A DNA stretch of 34,628 bases from positions 9,498 to 44,125 of the forward strand of contig JAALLA010000008.1 of NCBI GenBank assembly GCA_011087765.1, read 5' to 3'. How positions within the stretch are numbered: the stretch's first letter is position 1; each line of letters opens with the position of its first letter. Below are positions 24,082-32,535 of the stretch, in pieces. A program made the translations under genes and the position numbers. The notes under the pieces were generated by a model that ran no database searches, was not told the DNA's origin, and was given only the letters and a program-made list of their open reading frames with translations. This DNA is from Pirellulaceae bacterium (GTDB lineage Bacteria; Planctomycetota; Planctomycetia; Pirellulales; Pirellulaceae).

Positions 24082-25884
24082 ATGAAGTTTTTTAGTTTGG
24101 CAGTTGTTATTTTGCTTGTTGGGTTCACATTTACTGTGGATGCCCACGCGCAGCGCCGTGGTGGTGGCCGGAGTTTTTCATCTGGGGGTTCACGAACACC
24201 CTCCTCCGGTGGGGTGAATAGGTCATCGCGAAGTTCAGAATTCAATCGAGGCGGCAACCAGTCTTTTGGCGGTTCGTCTTTTGGTAATTCCAATAGCCGC
24301 CAACCGAGTAGTAATTCGCGTTCATTTTCTATGCCGAATAATTTTTCATCGAGTGGTTCCAATCTGGCGAATCGGCGAAGTGAACCACGTTCTTCCAATC
24401 AAGCGAGGCCCGGTGGGAATTTTAATAACGAAGGCTCGGGTCGATTAAACAAGCAATTCGAACGACCTTCGCAGAATCAGTTGGATGACTTTTTGAACAT
24501 GCCTGGTAATTCCAGGGATCGTCAACGAAGTGGGGGGAATACTACCCCCAACGATTACAATGGAAAATCCTACCAAGGTGATAATTATACGATTGATTCG
24601 TATAAGGGTAGCGGAAGCGGAACGACCAGTGGTGGAGTCGATTATGGCGGCGCTGCTGGTGGAATTGTCGTGACGGATTCCCAAGGCAATAAGCGCGTTG
24701 TCGGTGGTTCTGCGGGGGCAGCCTCAGACGGGACTAACTCGGTTGCCGGCCGTAGTGGCTACGCCGGCGGAAAGAATACGGATGGTTCCGCTGCCGGTGT
24801 GAGGGGAGGGGCACGCGTTGCGACTGATGGCGAAACGACTGTCGGTTCAAGAACTGCTGTTGGTGGTGCTCGAGATGCTCAAGGTAATGTGCGTGGGGGT
24901 GTTGCCGGTGGCTACATCGGGACTGATGGAGATACGACAGTTGCCGGGGCCGGGTCGGCTCGCGGGCAAGCTAATGTCGATGGTTCAGGAGGGTATGTGG
25001 CTCGTGGGGGAAGAATGGCGACCGACGGTACAAATACGGTGGTCCAACGCGGCGCGTCGGCGGGTGTCCAGGATGCTTATGGAAATGCTCGTGGCGTAAG
25101 GGTAGGCGGATCGCGAGCCACCGATGGATATAACACTTATGGACAGGTAGGAGCCTCGCGGTATGTGACAGGCCCAGGTGGAAATGTTTATGCAACCGGA
25201 GGGTATGCTGCTGGATATAACGGCATTGCAACGAGCTACGGCCCAGCAGTGGCAGTGCGAACGGCTTTTGGAGGATATCACTCCTACTACAACCCGCGTT
25301 GGTATGCCCGTTATCCCGGTGCGTGGTATGCGGCGGGGATCGCTACTGCAGCGTGGTGGTTGGCGCCGTCTTATGGTTATGCCTCAGGGTATTGTGGTTG
25401 CAACGAAGCACCTGTGTCTTATCAATATGGAGATAATGGGATCTATGTCGAGAACGGCAATGTCTATATCGGTGAAGATCCGATTGCGACAGAGGAGGAG
25501 TACTACAGTCAAGCGGAAGAGATTGCTGACGACTATTCAGAACAAGAGAATGGTGATGACTGGATGCCTTTGGGCGTTTTTGCAGTGGTCACCCCGGGGC
25601 AAACGAAATCAGATTTAACCTTGCAATTAGCACTGAACAAAGATGGAATGATTCGTGGGAACCTGTCGGTGGGTTTGACGGATGAAGTTGTGCAAGTCAA
25701 AGGAAGCGTTGATAAGCAAACGCAACGCGTTGTGTTCAAACTGGTAGGTAAAGAAGGCATCCTGATCGAAGCTGGCCTCTATAATTTGACGGAGGATGTA
25801 CTGTCGGTCCTGGTGCATCGTGGTGATAATCGCCAGGAAGAGCGAGGTTTGGTACGTCTTCAGGATGGTGACGACACTAAATAA
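24082..25884 (+). CDS. Exported Gly-rich surface protein with five 33-residue repeats
   Basis: A 600-residue exported protein, probably at the cell surface. Parts in order: signal peptide (SLAVVILLVGFTFTVDAHAQ); a Ser/Asn/Arg/Gly-rich disordered region to about 130; a Tyr/Gly stretch; then five exact-length 33-residue repeats (residues 214-378), each opening [AG]-[TS]-D-G-x-[TN]-[TS]. A segment with WYAAGIATAAWWLAPSYG and a globular C-terminal module (DDWMPLGVFAVVTPGQTKSD to GLYNLTEDVLSVLVHRGD) follow. Similar planctomycete proteins have been annotated as 'mu-protocadherin-like'. The C-terminal module also occurs in the partial gene at 33860-34628. I chose ATG 24082; GTG 24037 and ATG 24052 would lengthen the signal. 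A terminator follows. Confidence 0.82.
   Translation: MKFFSLAVVILLVGFTFTVDAHAQRRGGGRSFSSGGSRTPSSGGVNRSSRSSEFNRGGNQSFGGSSFGNSNSRQPSSNSRSFSMPNNFSSSGSNLANRRSEPRSSNQARPGGNFNNEGSGRLNKQFERPSQNQLDDFLNMPGNSRDRQRSGGNTTPNDYNGKSYQGDNYTIDSYKGSGSGTTSGGVDYGGAAGGIVVTDSQGNKRVVGGSAGAASDGTNSVAGRSGYAGGKNTDGSAAGVRGGARVATDGETTVGSRTAVGGARDAQGNVRGGVAGGYIGTDGDTTVAGAGSARGQANVDGSGGYVARGGRMATDGTNTVVQRGASAGVQDAYGNARGVRVGGSRATDGYNTYGQVGASRYVTGPGGNVYATGGYAAGYNGIATSYGPAVAVRTAFGGYHSYYNPRWYARYPGAWYAAGIATAAWWLAPSYGYASGYCGCNEAPVSYQYGDNGIYVENGNVYIGEDPIATEEEYYSQAEEIADDYSEQENGDDWMPLGVFAVVTPGQTKSDLTLQLALNKDGMIRGNLSVGLTDEVVQVKGSVDKQTQRVVFKLVGKEGILIEAGLYNLTEDVLSVLVHRGDNRQEERGLVRLQDGDDTK
24721..25215 (+). repeat. Five tandem 99-base coding repeats (33 residues each)
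   Basis: Units begin at 24721, 24820, 24919, 25018 and 25117 and encode ASDG, ATDG, GTDG, ATDG and ATDG starts at exactly 33-residue spacing. Within units, D-A-x-G-N is conserved near position 19-23 and R-G-x-x-x-G-G near the end. A partial unit (DSQGNKRVVGGSAGA) precedes the first. DNA identity is low, so the array is old and held by protein selection. Confidence 0.8.
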
Positions 25885-25950
25885 TTTGCATCGCCTCAAA
25901 TCCGATTTAATTTGATGGGTTGAAATTTGAGGTCGATTGTGAGAATCGAA

Positions 25951-25979
25951 GGGAGCCGGTTGTCCGGTTCCCTTTTTTT
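25951..25979 (+). terminator. Intrinsic terminator of the Gly-rich protein gene
   Basis: GGGAGCCGG pairs with CCGGTTCCC (one G-U pair) around TTGT and is followed by seven T, 66 bases after the stop codon. Confidence 0.8.
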
Positions 25980-26150
25980 GTCAACTTAAATCTTCAATAA
26001 ACGATGCGAATATTATTATTTCTCGTAAGTCTGCAACGCCGGCAGCGGAATTGACGAAGGTTAGCGCCTTAATGAATTGGTGGTCAATTGAATCCGATAA
26101 ACGAATTGGAGGGTAGTTTTCTATCGCTCGATGTTTTCGAGGAATTTGAT

Positions 26151-27893
26151 ATGCACAAATTGGCACCTTTTGGACTTTGCGTTCTAGTCTGTGTGATTGG
26201 GTGTGTGTCGGGATGCCGTTTCGGAGGTGTGGATTGTGTTGGTATGGTTCCCTTTTGCCAACCGAAGAGCGATGCGGAGGCGTCGGGCGTAACGCAAATA
26301 GAGATGGCGGAAATGCTCTACCATAACGGTTGTAAGCTGGAGCGTGCCAAGGATGCGGGTTGCCTAGCGCAGTATTTTTGCGCTGCCCAGACCATCTGGC
26401 CGGTAGTGGCGTCGGAGGCCGTCGGGAGCGATGGGGCAAATCGCAGAGCGTCCAAAATTTACAATCAGTGTCTTCGCAATATCATTGACAGCGCACAGGA
26501 GTTTGGGCTATTTGAACCGCAAGCTGGCCGGCTCATGCTGAGTCCTTCAGGTGGAGATTGTGTTCCCATCTTGTTCCAAGGGTTTCCATGGGATCCGCAG
26601 GATTTCGATTTGGTAATCCCTGCGACTTCCGAAGTCAGCAAAAAGCTCAATCATGATTTCCGCTGCAATGGAGTTGGAGTGCCCCTCGTCGTAATTAACA
26701 AACGATTGGAGGGCGAGCGTTTCTTAAGAGATCAGCAGGCATTTGCAGCAACATTGGTATTGCGACGTGCTCACCCAGAGGAAGCTTCGTCCTGCGGTTT
26801 TGTTTTTGAGTTTAGTGACCCGCTGCGCGTACGTTCGATTAATTTCGACGGCTTCGAAGTTGCAATCGCGCGGGACCTGTCGGCGCCAATTGCGTATCGT
26901 ATTGCCAAACGCGATAAAAATTATCTCGAGGGCTTTTTGCAACCCGGCACGACCGATGAGGGGCCCGGCTTGTACACGGTAGAACCTTACCAGGCCGGCA
27001 AGATTCCAGTGGTTTTCGTGCATGGTTTGTTGTCGGATCCTTTTACGTGGTCCAATGCTGCCAATGAAATAAGAGCGCGACCTGAATTGAATTCTCGATA
27101 CCAGATCTGGGGTTTTCAATATCCTACGGGGGAGCCATTTTTGAAGAGCGCCGCAGTTTTGCGAGATCATTTAAATGCCATCACAAAAAAGTTGGATCCC
27201 CATGGCGAGGATCCCGCGCTTTCAGAAATTGTTTTAATCGGCCACAGTATGGGTGGACTGGTAGCGAAGTTGCAGGTCACATTTAGTGGAGATCAGTTAT
27301 GGAATTCCATTTCAAAAATTCCATTGGATTGTTTAGTCACGACCGAAGAAACACGGTTGGCGCTCCGCGACGCGTTCTATTTTGAGCCGGTCCCGACCGT
27401 TTCCAGAGTTGTTTTTCTTGGCACTCCCCATGCAGGTTCGCCAAAGGCTAATCGTCCAGTTGGGCGGTTAGGGACAAAATTGGTGGATGAACCGAGTTCG
27501 ATGAATGCAATCCGGAATCAGCTGCTGCGAGATAACCCCGGAGCATTTACCGAGGAATTTGAAAGACGAATTCCAACCAGTATTGATTTGTTGCGTCCAG
27601 AAAGTCCATTGCTTCAGGAAATGAACTGTCTTAAATATAGTGATTCCGTAAGGCTCCATTCAATCATTGGTTGTGGTTATTACCTTGTTGGTTCCGGTGA
27701 TTCTGACAAAGTGGTTCCGGTTACCAGTGCGCGTATTTCTGAGGTTGAATCGGAACGATTAATAATCTCCAAACATACGAAGATTAACTCAAATGAAAAA
27801 GCCTTAGAAGAATTGTATCGCATTCTCGAATGCCACCTTGTTGAGCCTCGCGTATCTGAGACTGGATATGTGGTTGGCAGGTTGCAAGAATAA
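26151..27893 (+). CDS. Alpha/beta-hydrolase lipoprotein, lipase-like
   Basis: A 580-residue protein starting at ATG 26151, with a GAGGAA site six bases upstream. The N-terminus is a lipoprotein signal with lipobox V-S-G-C22 (VCVIGCVSGC), so it is probably membrane-tethered outside the cytoplasm. Residues 23-280 form an unrecognised N-terminal domain. The hydrolase domain follows: oxyanion motif VVFVHGLLSDPFTW (about 287-300) and nucleophile S366 in LIGHSMGGLVAKL. GSGDSDKVVP may give the acid and SKHTKIN the catalytic histidine. This resembles lipases and PGAP1-like esterases. The substrate is unknown. An upstream in-frame ATT/TTG-initiated extension (from 26088) is unlikely because it hides the signal. 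Confidence 0.85.
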   Translation: MHKLAPFGLCVLVCVIGCVSGCRFGGVDCVGMVPFCQPKSDAEASGVTQIEMAEMLYHNGCKLERAKDAGCLAQYFCAAQTIWPVVASEAVGSDGANRRASKIYNQCLRNIIDSAQEFGLFEPQAGRLMLSPSGGDCVPILFQGFPWDPQDFDLVIPATSEVSKKLNHDFRCNGVGVPLVVINKRLEGERFLRDQQAFAATLVLRRAHPEEASSCGFVFEFSDPLRVRSINFDGFEVAIARDLSAPIAYRIAKRDKNYLEGFLQPGTTDEGPGLYTVEPYQAGKIPVVFVHGLLSDPFTWSNAANEIRARPELNSRYQIWGFQYPTGEPFLKSAAVLRDHLNAITKKLDPHGEDPALSEIVLIGHSMGGLVAKLQVTFSGDQLWNSISKIPLDCLVTTEETRLALRDAFYFEPVPTVSRVVFLGTPHAGSPKANRPVGRLGTKLVDEPSSMNAIRNQLLRDNPGAFTEEFERRIPTSIDLLRPESPLLQEMNCLKYSDSVRLHSIIGCGYYLVGSGDSDKVVPVTSARISEVESERLIISKHTKINSNEKALEELYRILECHLVEPRVSETGYVVGRLQE

Positions 27894-28000
27894 AGATTCC
27901 TTGTGTGGGCTGGAACCGACTGATATCCTCTTAAAACATGCTTCGCGATGGGTAGGTGAAGTTTAGTATTTTATAAGTTGTGGATGATGAGGTGTGAGTT

Positions 28001-28891
28001 ATGGCGGGCATGGAAGATGAAACCAAAGAACAACGCGGCGCTAGTTTTGCGGATAATTTTTTTGCGAAAGATGAGTCAGGGTTTAACGTTGAAATCGTCG
28101 CAGCGACGCATGTTGGCAAGGTCCGTCAACGGAACGAGGATCACTATGCAGTGATCCGTCGGACGCGCCGTTGCGAGGTACTGCTATCGAATCTACAGGA
28201 GGACACTCTTAATCTGGTCGACGGGCATGCCTATGGTTTGCTTGTTGCTGACGGTGTCGGAGGTGCGAAGCACGGTGATTTTGCATCCCATCTCGTTTTA
28301 GAAGCGACTTTGCACGCGGCGGATCTTGCGTCCAGTTGGGTAATGAAATTTCAAGATTTTAATGCTCAGGAAATGCGGCAACGAGTCGATGCCTATGTGT
28401 CGAGAATTCAAGATGAGTTCCACCGGCACGCGAAACTCGATCCTGATAAAAGCCAGATGGGTACCACTCTGACCGGCGCATATCTTCTGCCGCCGCATGC
28501 GATTATTTCCCACGTGGGAGATTCCCGAGCCTACATTCGACGCCGGGGTAAATTAAAGCAAGTGACAAGTGACCATACGCTGGCTCAATCTCTCGTTGAT
28601 CGAGGGGCGTTGCCGGAGGATGCGAAAGCATTTGGGAATGTGTTGGTCAATAGTATCGATGCTGTCCGTGACCACATAGAAGCTGATGTGGTTCATCTTG
28701 AGCTGAAATCTCGCGACCGTTTATTGCTGTGCTCGGATGGGCTCAGCGATATGGTTCCGGAAGAACAAATTTGTAGTCTTCTAGAAGTAGAGGGATTGAG
28801 AGAGTGTTGTGACGGACTGGTGAACGCAGCGTTGGAAAATGGCGGCCGAGATAATATTACTGTGGTGTTGTGTGAATTAAACGAAGAGTAA
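28001..28891 (+). CDS. PP2C-family protein serine/threonine phosphatase
   Basis: A 296-residue cytoplasmic Mn/Mg-dependent phosphatase of the PP2C (PphA/Stp1) type. Metal-binding motifs are complete: VGKVRQRNEDHYAV (about 36-49), LLVADGVGGAKHGD, SHVGDSRAYIRRRGKL, LLLCSDGLSDMVPEEQI and GGRDNITVVLCEL. TSDHTLAQSLVDRG is the usual flap region. Such enzymes reverse the work of Hanks-type kinases, which planctomycetes have in number, but no kinase gene is in this window. The first 30 residues are a charged tail. The start is ATG 28001 with a GAGGTG site. Confidence 0.94.
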   Translation: MAGMEDETKEQRGASFADNFFAKDESGFNVEIVAATHVGKVRQRNEDHYAVIRRTRRCEVLLSNLQEDTLNLVDGHAYGLLVADGVGGAKHGDFASHLVLEATLHAADLASSWVMKFQDFNAQEMRQRVDAYVSRIQDEFHRHAKLDPDKSQMGTTLTGAYLLPPHAIISHVGDSRAYIRRRGKLKQVTSDHTLAQSLVDRGALPEDAKAFGNVLVNSIDAVRDHIEADVVHLELKSRDRLLLCSDGLSDMVPEEQICSLLEVEGLRECCDGLVNAALENGGRDNITVVLCELNEE

Positions 28892-29034
28892 GTCGAGGTG
28901 TGGATCGTTGCCCGTTTCGCATTATTTAAGGAAATCTCGTCTCGGGAGCATTGAAGTCGAACTATACTTTGCCGGCGGGCATTGCTTTTGTTCTTAATCC
29001 AATTTCTGTTTTCCTCGGTTGGGGTGTTTGTTTT

Positions 29035-29421
29035 ATGCGATCCAGTAAAGTTTTATTTTTGCTAAGTGCGTTTCTGTTTAGTTTCACCGCTTTCAATGGG
29101 AGTGAATGCTCTGCCCAATCCTCGGCACGGGGTTATCGAACCTCGCCAGCAGTATGGGGTTATTCAATTCCTGGATGTAGAACCTGTGACCACGGTCGAC
29201 ACACTCAGGTTGCGGGCAATTTTCCAGCCTACTACGCGCCTCAAGTCCCGATGGGGCCAATGATTAACGGAGTTGTTCCTACCATGTCGGCTTATTACGT
29301 TCCGACGGTGCCGGTCATGGGCGTTTATCCCGCACCGGTTGTTCCTGTTCGTCGCGTCCGGCGACGAGCCGCTTTAGTTTATCCCGCGGTGATTGAGCCG
29401 GTTTATTGGTATCCCAATTAG
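29035..29421 (+). CDS. Small exported Pro/Tyr/Val-rich protein
   Basis: A protein of about 128 residues with a signal peptide (KVLFLLSAFLFSFTAFNG, cleavage near CSAQ). The mature part has RTCDHGRHTQVAGNFPAYYA, then VPTMSAYYVPTVPVMGVYPA and RRVRRRAALVYPAVIEP, ending VYWYPN. No domain is recognised. Composition resembles the small exported protein at 16116-16538, but I see no alignable core. I chose ATG 29035 because it begins a clean signal; the TTG at 28951 adds an implausible hydrophobic leader. A strong two-way terminator lies between this gene and the convergent Cys-rich gene. Confidence 0.7.
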   Translation: MRSSKVLFLLSAFLFSFTAFNGSECSAQSSARGYRTSPAVWGYSIPGCRTCDHGRHTQVAGNFPAYYAPQVPMGPMINGVVPTMSAYYVPTVPVMGVYPAPVVPVRRVRRRAALVYPAVIEPVYWYPN

Positions 29422-29462
29422 AATCAATCGGGTGTCAGTGGAAATTGTAGTGACGATGGAAT

Positions 29463-29498
29463 AAAAAAAGGCTGCCTTCTGAAAGGCAGCCTTTTTTA
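29463..29498. terminator. Bidirectional intrinsic terminator
   Basis: AAGGCTGCCTT and AAGGCAGCCTT form an 11-pair stem around CTGA, with an A-run on the left and a T-run on the right. It therefore gives a U-tract in both directions and serves the convergent genes ending at 29421 and 29529. Confidence 0.88.
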
Positions 29499-29528
29499 TT
29501 TAATCACAAATTTTACGATGATCGGATG

Positions 29529-30050
29529 TTAGTCACGAACGCGAACTTTGCCACGACCATTGACAATAACTTTCGCTTCGAAGCCACAAGAAGGCCAGCA
29601 AAGACTAGCAACTTGACGCTCTAGGACGCCTGCCTTCCAGGTGATGATCGGAGCTTCTCCAACGCAGCAAACGGGAACTTTAACGCAAGCTTCGTACTCG
29701 CAACCGCAGGGGTCTTGAAGTTGAAACAAGGTTGGAACTGGTTTGGGCTTGCAGCAACGCTTTCTGCACCGAGGTTGGCAGCAGGCATCGGCGGCTGCCA
29801 TTGGCACTGGAACAGCAATTGCGTTCTCAAGAATTACCGACGGGCTCTCAACTGCATCCGCTGGAATTGGGGCGGCGGGTTCTTGAGGCGCTGGGGGAAT
29901 GGCAGCGTCCTGATTGGCAAGCTTACTTTGAGTAAGCGGACTCTTTAGAACCGAAACTAATCCGTCATCGGAGTCTTTGTTCGAAGCCAAGAGTGTGATT
30001 GTGCTGAAAGAAATCGCCATTAGAGCGATCAAAGAAGCAGTGGTTTTCAT
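29529..30050 (-). CDS. Exported Cys-rich protein
   Basis: A 173-residue protein with a signal peptide (SLIALMAISFSTITLLAS). A Pro/Ala-rich spacer (about 50-85) leads to a Cys-rich region with 12 cysteines: ACCQPRCRKRCCKPKP, then DPCGCEYEACVKVPVCCVG, and later SLCWPSCGFEAKV. The end (VIVNGRGKVRVRD) is basic. The even number and paired spacing suggest disulfides or metal binding outside the cytoplasm. I recognise no named domain. A structured region lies upstream (30199-30241), and the gene shares its terminator with the convergent gene. Confidence 0.75.
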   Translation of the reverse strand: MKTTASLIALMAISFSTITLLASNKDSDDGLVSVLKSPLTQSKLANQDAAIPPAPQEPAAPIPADAVESPSVILENAIAVPVPMAAADACCQPRCRKRCCKPKPVPTLFQLQDPCGCEYEACVKVPVCCVGEAPIITWKAGVLERQVASLCWPSCGFEAKVIVNGRGKVRVRD

Positions 30051-30395
30051 CTGATTCTACCTGCAAATGTTGGGTCATTTAAAAAGTTGATCTCGAGGTT
30101 CCCGCTGCCAACGATTTCGGAGAAGTTTGACTAATCAAGAACTACTCCCCAGTCTAGCTAATTCCCCATGGTGGTAAATGGCATGCTCAGTAAAACTTGG
30201 GCGAATCATCTAAAACTCAGTTTACATGATGAAAACCGCCCTAAAACCGGAGAGATTTCTATTCCATGGATTGGACAATTGAGCAATCGAGTCCTGTAGC
30301 TTCTCTCAGTTTGCCTGGGAAATAGACCGCCCATGGCCTTAATGCACTCGGGCTCTTTTGCCCGGATATTTTCAATCCTCTATTCAATCCTCTGC
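30051..30395. other. Noncoding stretch with nested inverted repeats and a short tandem repeat
   Basis: No gene is seen in these 345 bases. They hold nested arms at 30199-30241 (GGGCG/CGCCC outside, ATCAT/ATGAT in the middle, AAACT/AGTTT inside), a short hairpin CGGGC/GCCCG (30349-30364), and TTCAATCCTCT twice in tandem (30371-30381 and 30383-30393) right after the SHD1 gene's end. The nested arms form the likely leader of the Cys-rich gene or the 3' structure of the SHD1 transcript. Confidence 0.5.
30199..30241. other. Nested three-arm inverted repeat
   Basis: From outside in, GGGCG (30199-30203) pairs with CGCCC (30237-30241), ATCAT (30205-30209) with ATGAT (30226-30230), and AAACT (30213-30217) with AGTTT (30219-30223). 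Internal loops lie between them and the innermost arms are one base apart. The register is consistent, so it can form one long imperfect stem in RNA, or a cruciform in DNA. Confidence 0.5.
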
Positions 30396-31340
30396 TTACC
30401 GACGGCGATCACGAACTTTTGCAATTGGACCAATGCGAGCCCCCGGGTAGCGTTGAAGGGCGTTCTGAGTTGCTTGGCGGCTGTTCGTTCCCGGTACGAC
30501 GACCTTCATGGGACGGCCGTAATTTCCGCGAGCGGGGATCAGCGTAACTTCCCACAGGTCATACAGCCCTGCGTTGTAGCCCTGCAATTGGAGGTTCATT
30601 TCAGATATCTCTCGTATCGACTGCAGGTTCTGGGCATTCGCCTGCGCCTGAGCCCGTAAGTAAAAGGACTCTTTTGCTTGCTGCTTCTCATTTTCTTCAG
30701 CCGATTTGTACCGTTGCCACCCCCGTTCCAGTGTCGTGCGATCCGCAGCGGAAAAAAGAAAGAAGGGAAGGCCATAGCGATCGCCGTTTTCAAGTTCAAG
30801 CATGACTCCTTCACACTTTTGGTCAACCTCGCCGTTGGGCTGTTTTGCAAGCCATTGATTCATGGCGTCAACATTTTCAAATTTTTGTTTGGCAAAGTGT
30901 CCCATAATTGTAGGAATGAGTTCCTGATAAACGGGAGGAAGGTTTTCGATGTCTCGATCATTAACGTAGGTCTCGCCGCGGAGGTAGCGTTTTACCTTCA
31001 AGTCACGTTCACCGTATTCGACCACTTTTCCGTTGATCTTCAGGCCGCTGTCCAACTTCCAGGTCCTAAGTTCATCGGGCTCACCCCCTTTGCGTTCTGC
31101 TGCTTCACTCGATTTTAAAAAGGCGCGGTCTGCGTCTGATAAATCTTTGATAGCCAGTGAGACGAGGTCTTTATTTTCTTTTTGAAGAACGACATGTTCG
31201 CTATCGTAGGCGATCAGCTCGGCTTTAAAAGTGTAGTGGCCGCTCGCGTCAGTCCAATCGCGGACATCGGTGAATCCAAAGCTCGTCGCCGTGTAGGCGA
31301 ATGACAGGGCGAGACCGATTAGTAACTTGTAAAAACGCAT
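30396..31340 (-). CDS. Exported SHD1-domain protein
   Basis: A 314-residue protein with a signal peptide (YKLLIGLALSFAYTATSFG). An SHD1 (SLA1 homology 1-like) domain is clear at about 26-76: RDWTDASGHYTFKAELIAYD, then VSLAIKDLSDADRAFLKS. A second, weaker copy follows (LRTWKLDSGLKINGKVVEYG, to ENLPPVYQELI). The C-terminal half has YGLPFFLFSAADRTTLERGW, a Gln/Ala-rich helix, and WEVTLIPARGNYGRPMKVVV ending in a basic tail. SHD1 proteins are abundant and unexplained in planctomycetes. The ATG has an AGAAGG site. Confidence 0.82.
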   Translation of the reverse strand: MRFYKLLIGLALSFAYTATSFGFTDVRDWTDASGHYTFKAELIAYDSEHVVLQKENKDLVSLAIKDLSDADRAFLKSSEAAERKGGEPDELRTWKLDSGLKINGKVVEYGERDLKVKRYLRGETYVNDRDIENLPPVYQELIPTIMGHFAKQKFENVDAMNQWLAKQPNGEVDQKCEGVMLELENGDRYGLPFFLFSAADRTTLERGWQRYKSAEENEKQQAKESFYLRAQAQANAQNLQSIREISEMNLQLQGYNAGLYDLWEVTLIPARGNYGRPMKVVVPGTNSRQATQNALQRYPGARIGPIAKVRDRRR

Positions 31341-31578
31341 TTGCTTGACCTTCTACCACTGAGGACGTGTTCTTCGTACCCCGGATTATTCCCTGAGATG
31401 GATGTCAGGTAAAGGCAGGACTTGGAAGTTTTCTACACCCATGTGCAAAGATCGAATCCAATGTGCGGCGTTCGAATTGTGGTGCTACCGATGCGACAGA
31501 AGCCGGAAAGGGGTAAGATCAACGGGGTTAGCTAGTAATTTACTTGAACTTCCAGCAGTGTCCTATCGTAGAGCCCTT

Positions 31579-32331
31579 GTGTCAAATTCAGCATCAATTC
31601 GAGTCATCAGTTACAATATCCACAAAGGGATTGGAGGTGTGGACCGTCGATATCGTCCTGAGCGGATCGTTGAAACGCTTAGACAGTACTCCGCCGATAT
31701 TATTTTTTTGCAGGAAGTTGACGATCAAGTGCCCCGTTCTCGAATGGATGTTCAGGTCGAGCTGTTCTCTGAGGCGCTGGAAATGAAGCATTCAGCCTAT
31801 CAACGAAATGTCCATTTGAAGCAGGGGCATTACGGAAACGCAATTTTGAGCCGTTTTCCATTGCTGGACGTCGAGGATGTCGATCTTACGATCCCATTAA
31901 AGAAACGCCGGCAAGGGTTGCTTGCCCATTGTCGAATCAAAATTGGCGGCCACCAAAGGACACTTTTGCTGGTAAATGTTCATTTGGGATTGGCTGGGTT
32001 TGAGCGGAAGATGCAGTTACGAAAGTTGTTGGAGCATCCGACCGTTCATCGCGTCCACAAAGAAACCCCGGCAGTCATAGGGGGAGATTTAAATGATGTT
32101 TGGGAGAATTTAGGGAAGCAACTGATGACACCCGCAGGTTTTTCTGTTGCCGCTAAATCGATCCGGACTTTTCCTGCTGCCTTCCCTGCACGGGCCCTTG
32201 ATAATTTATTTTATCGGGGGGACTTAGAGGTCAAACATGCATTTGCCTCAAAGTCAAAAGTTGCAGGACTGGCCTCCGATCATCGCCCGCTAATTGTTGA
32301 CTTCGAGCTTGGCGGCCCAGATGTTCGTTAA
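31579..32331 (+). CDS. Endonuclease/exonuclease/phosphatase family protein
   Basis: About 250 residues of the EEP (DNase I-like) metal-dependent phosphoesterase fold. Motifs in order: IRVISYNIHKGIGGVDRRY, IIFLQEVDDQVPRSRMD with the metal-binding Glu, HYGNAILSRFPL, LVNVHLGLAGFERKMQL, GGDLNDVWENL with the Asp/Asn pair, and the C-terminal SDHRPLIVDF His. All key residues are present. The substrate may be nucleic acid, a phospholipid or another phosphoester. GTG 31579 is taken as start because the family opens just before this strand. An in-frame ATG at 31402 would add 59 Cys- and Arg-rich residues with no family likeness. It is divergent from the SHD1 gene. Confidence 0.88.
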   Translation: MSNSASIRVISYNIHKGIGGVDRRYRPERIVETLRQYSADIIFLQEVDDQVPRSRMDVQVELFSEALEMKHSAYQRNVHLKQGHYGNAILSRFPLLDVEDVDLTIPLKKRRQGLLAHCRIKIGGHQRTLLLVNVHLGLAGFERKMQLRKLLEHPTVHRVHKETPAVIGGDLNDVWENLGKQLMTPAGFSVAAKSIRTFPAAFPARALDNLFYRGDLEVKHAFASKSKVAGLASDHRPLIVDFELGGPDVR

Positions 32332-32535
32332 GCATCTGCTTAGCAATTGAGTCTTCTAAGCAATTCGAGTTGCTCGACTATCTGGTCGACGCGCGATTCT
32401 TAGATTGGCAGGAATTCGGCTCCAAGATTTTTGGAAACGCCTTCACAAAAAAAGTGCAGCACGTCGCAAATGGACTTACTGCACTTGGTTATTGCACTCG
32501 GTTTTGAAGTCATGGCCAACGCGATCGCGGTTGGG

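Noticed and set aside
31402-31578. N-terminal extension of the endonuclease/exonuclease/phosphatase gene
   Set aside because: The 59 added residues are Cys- and Arg-rich without family likeness, and members usually start just before the first beta strand.
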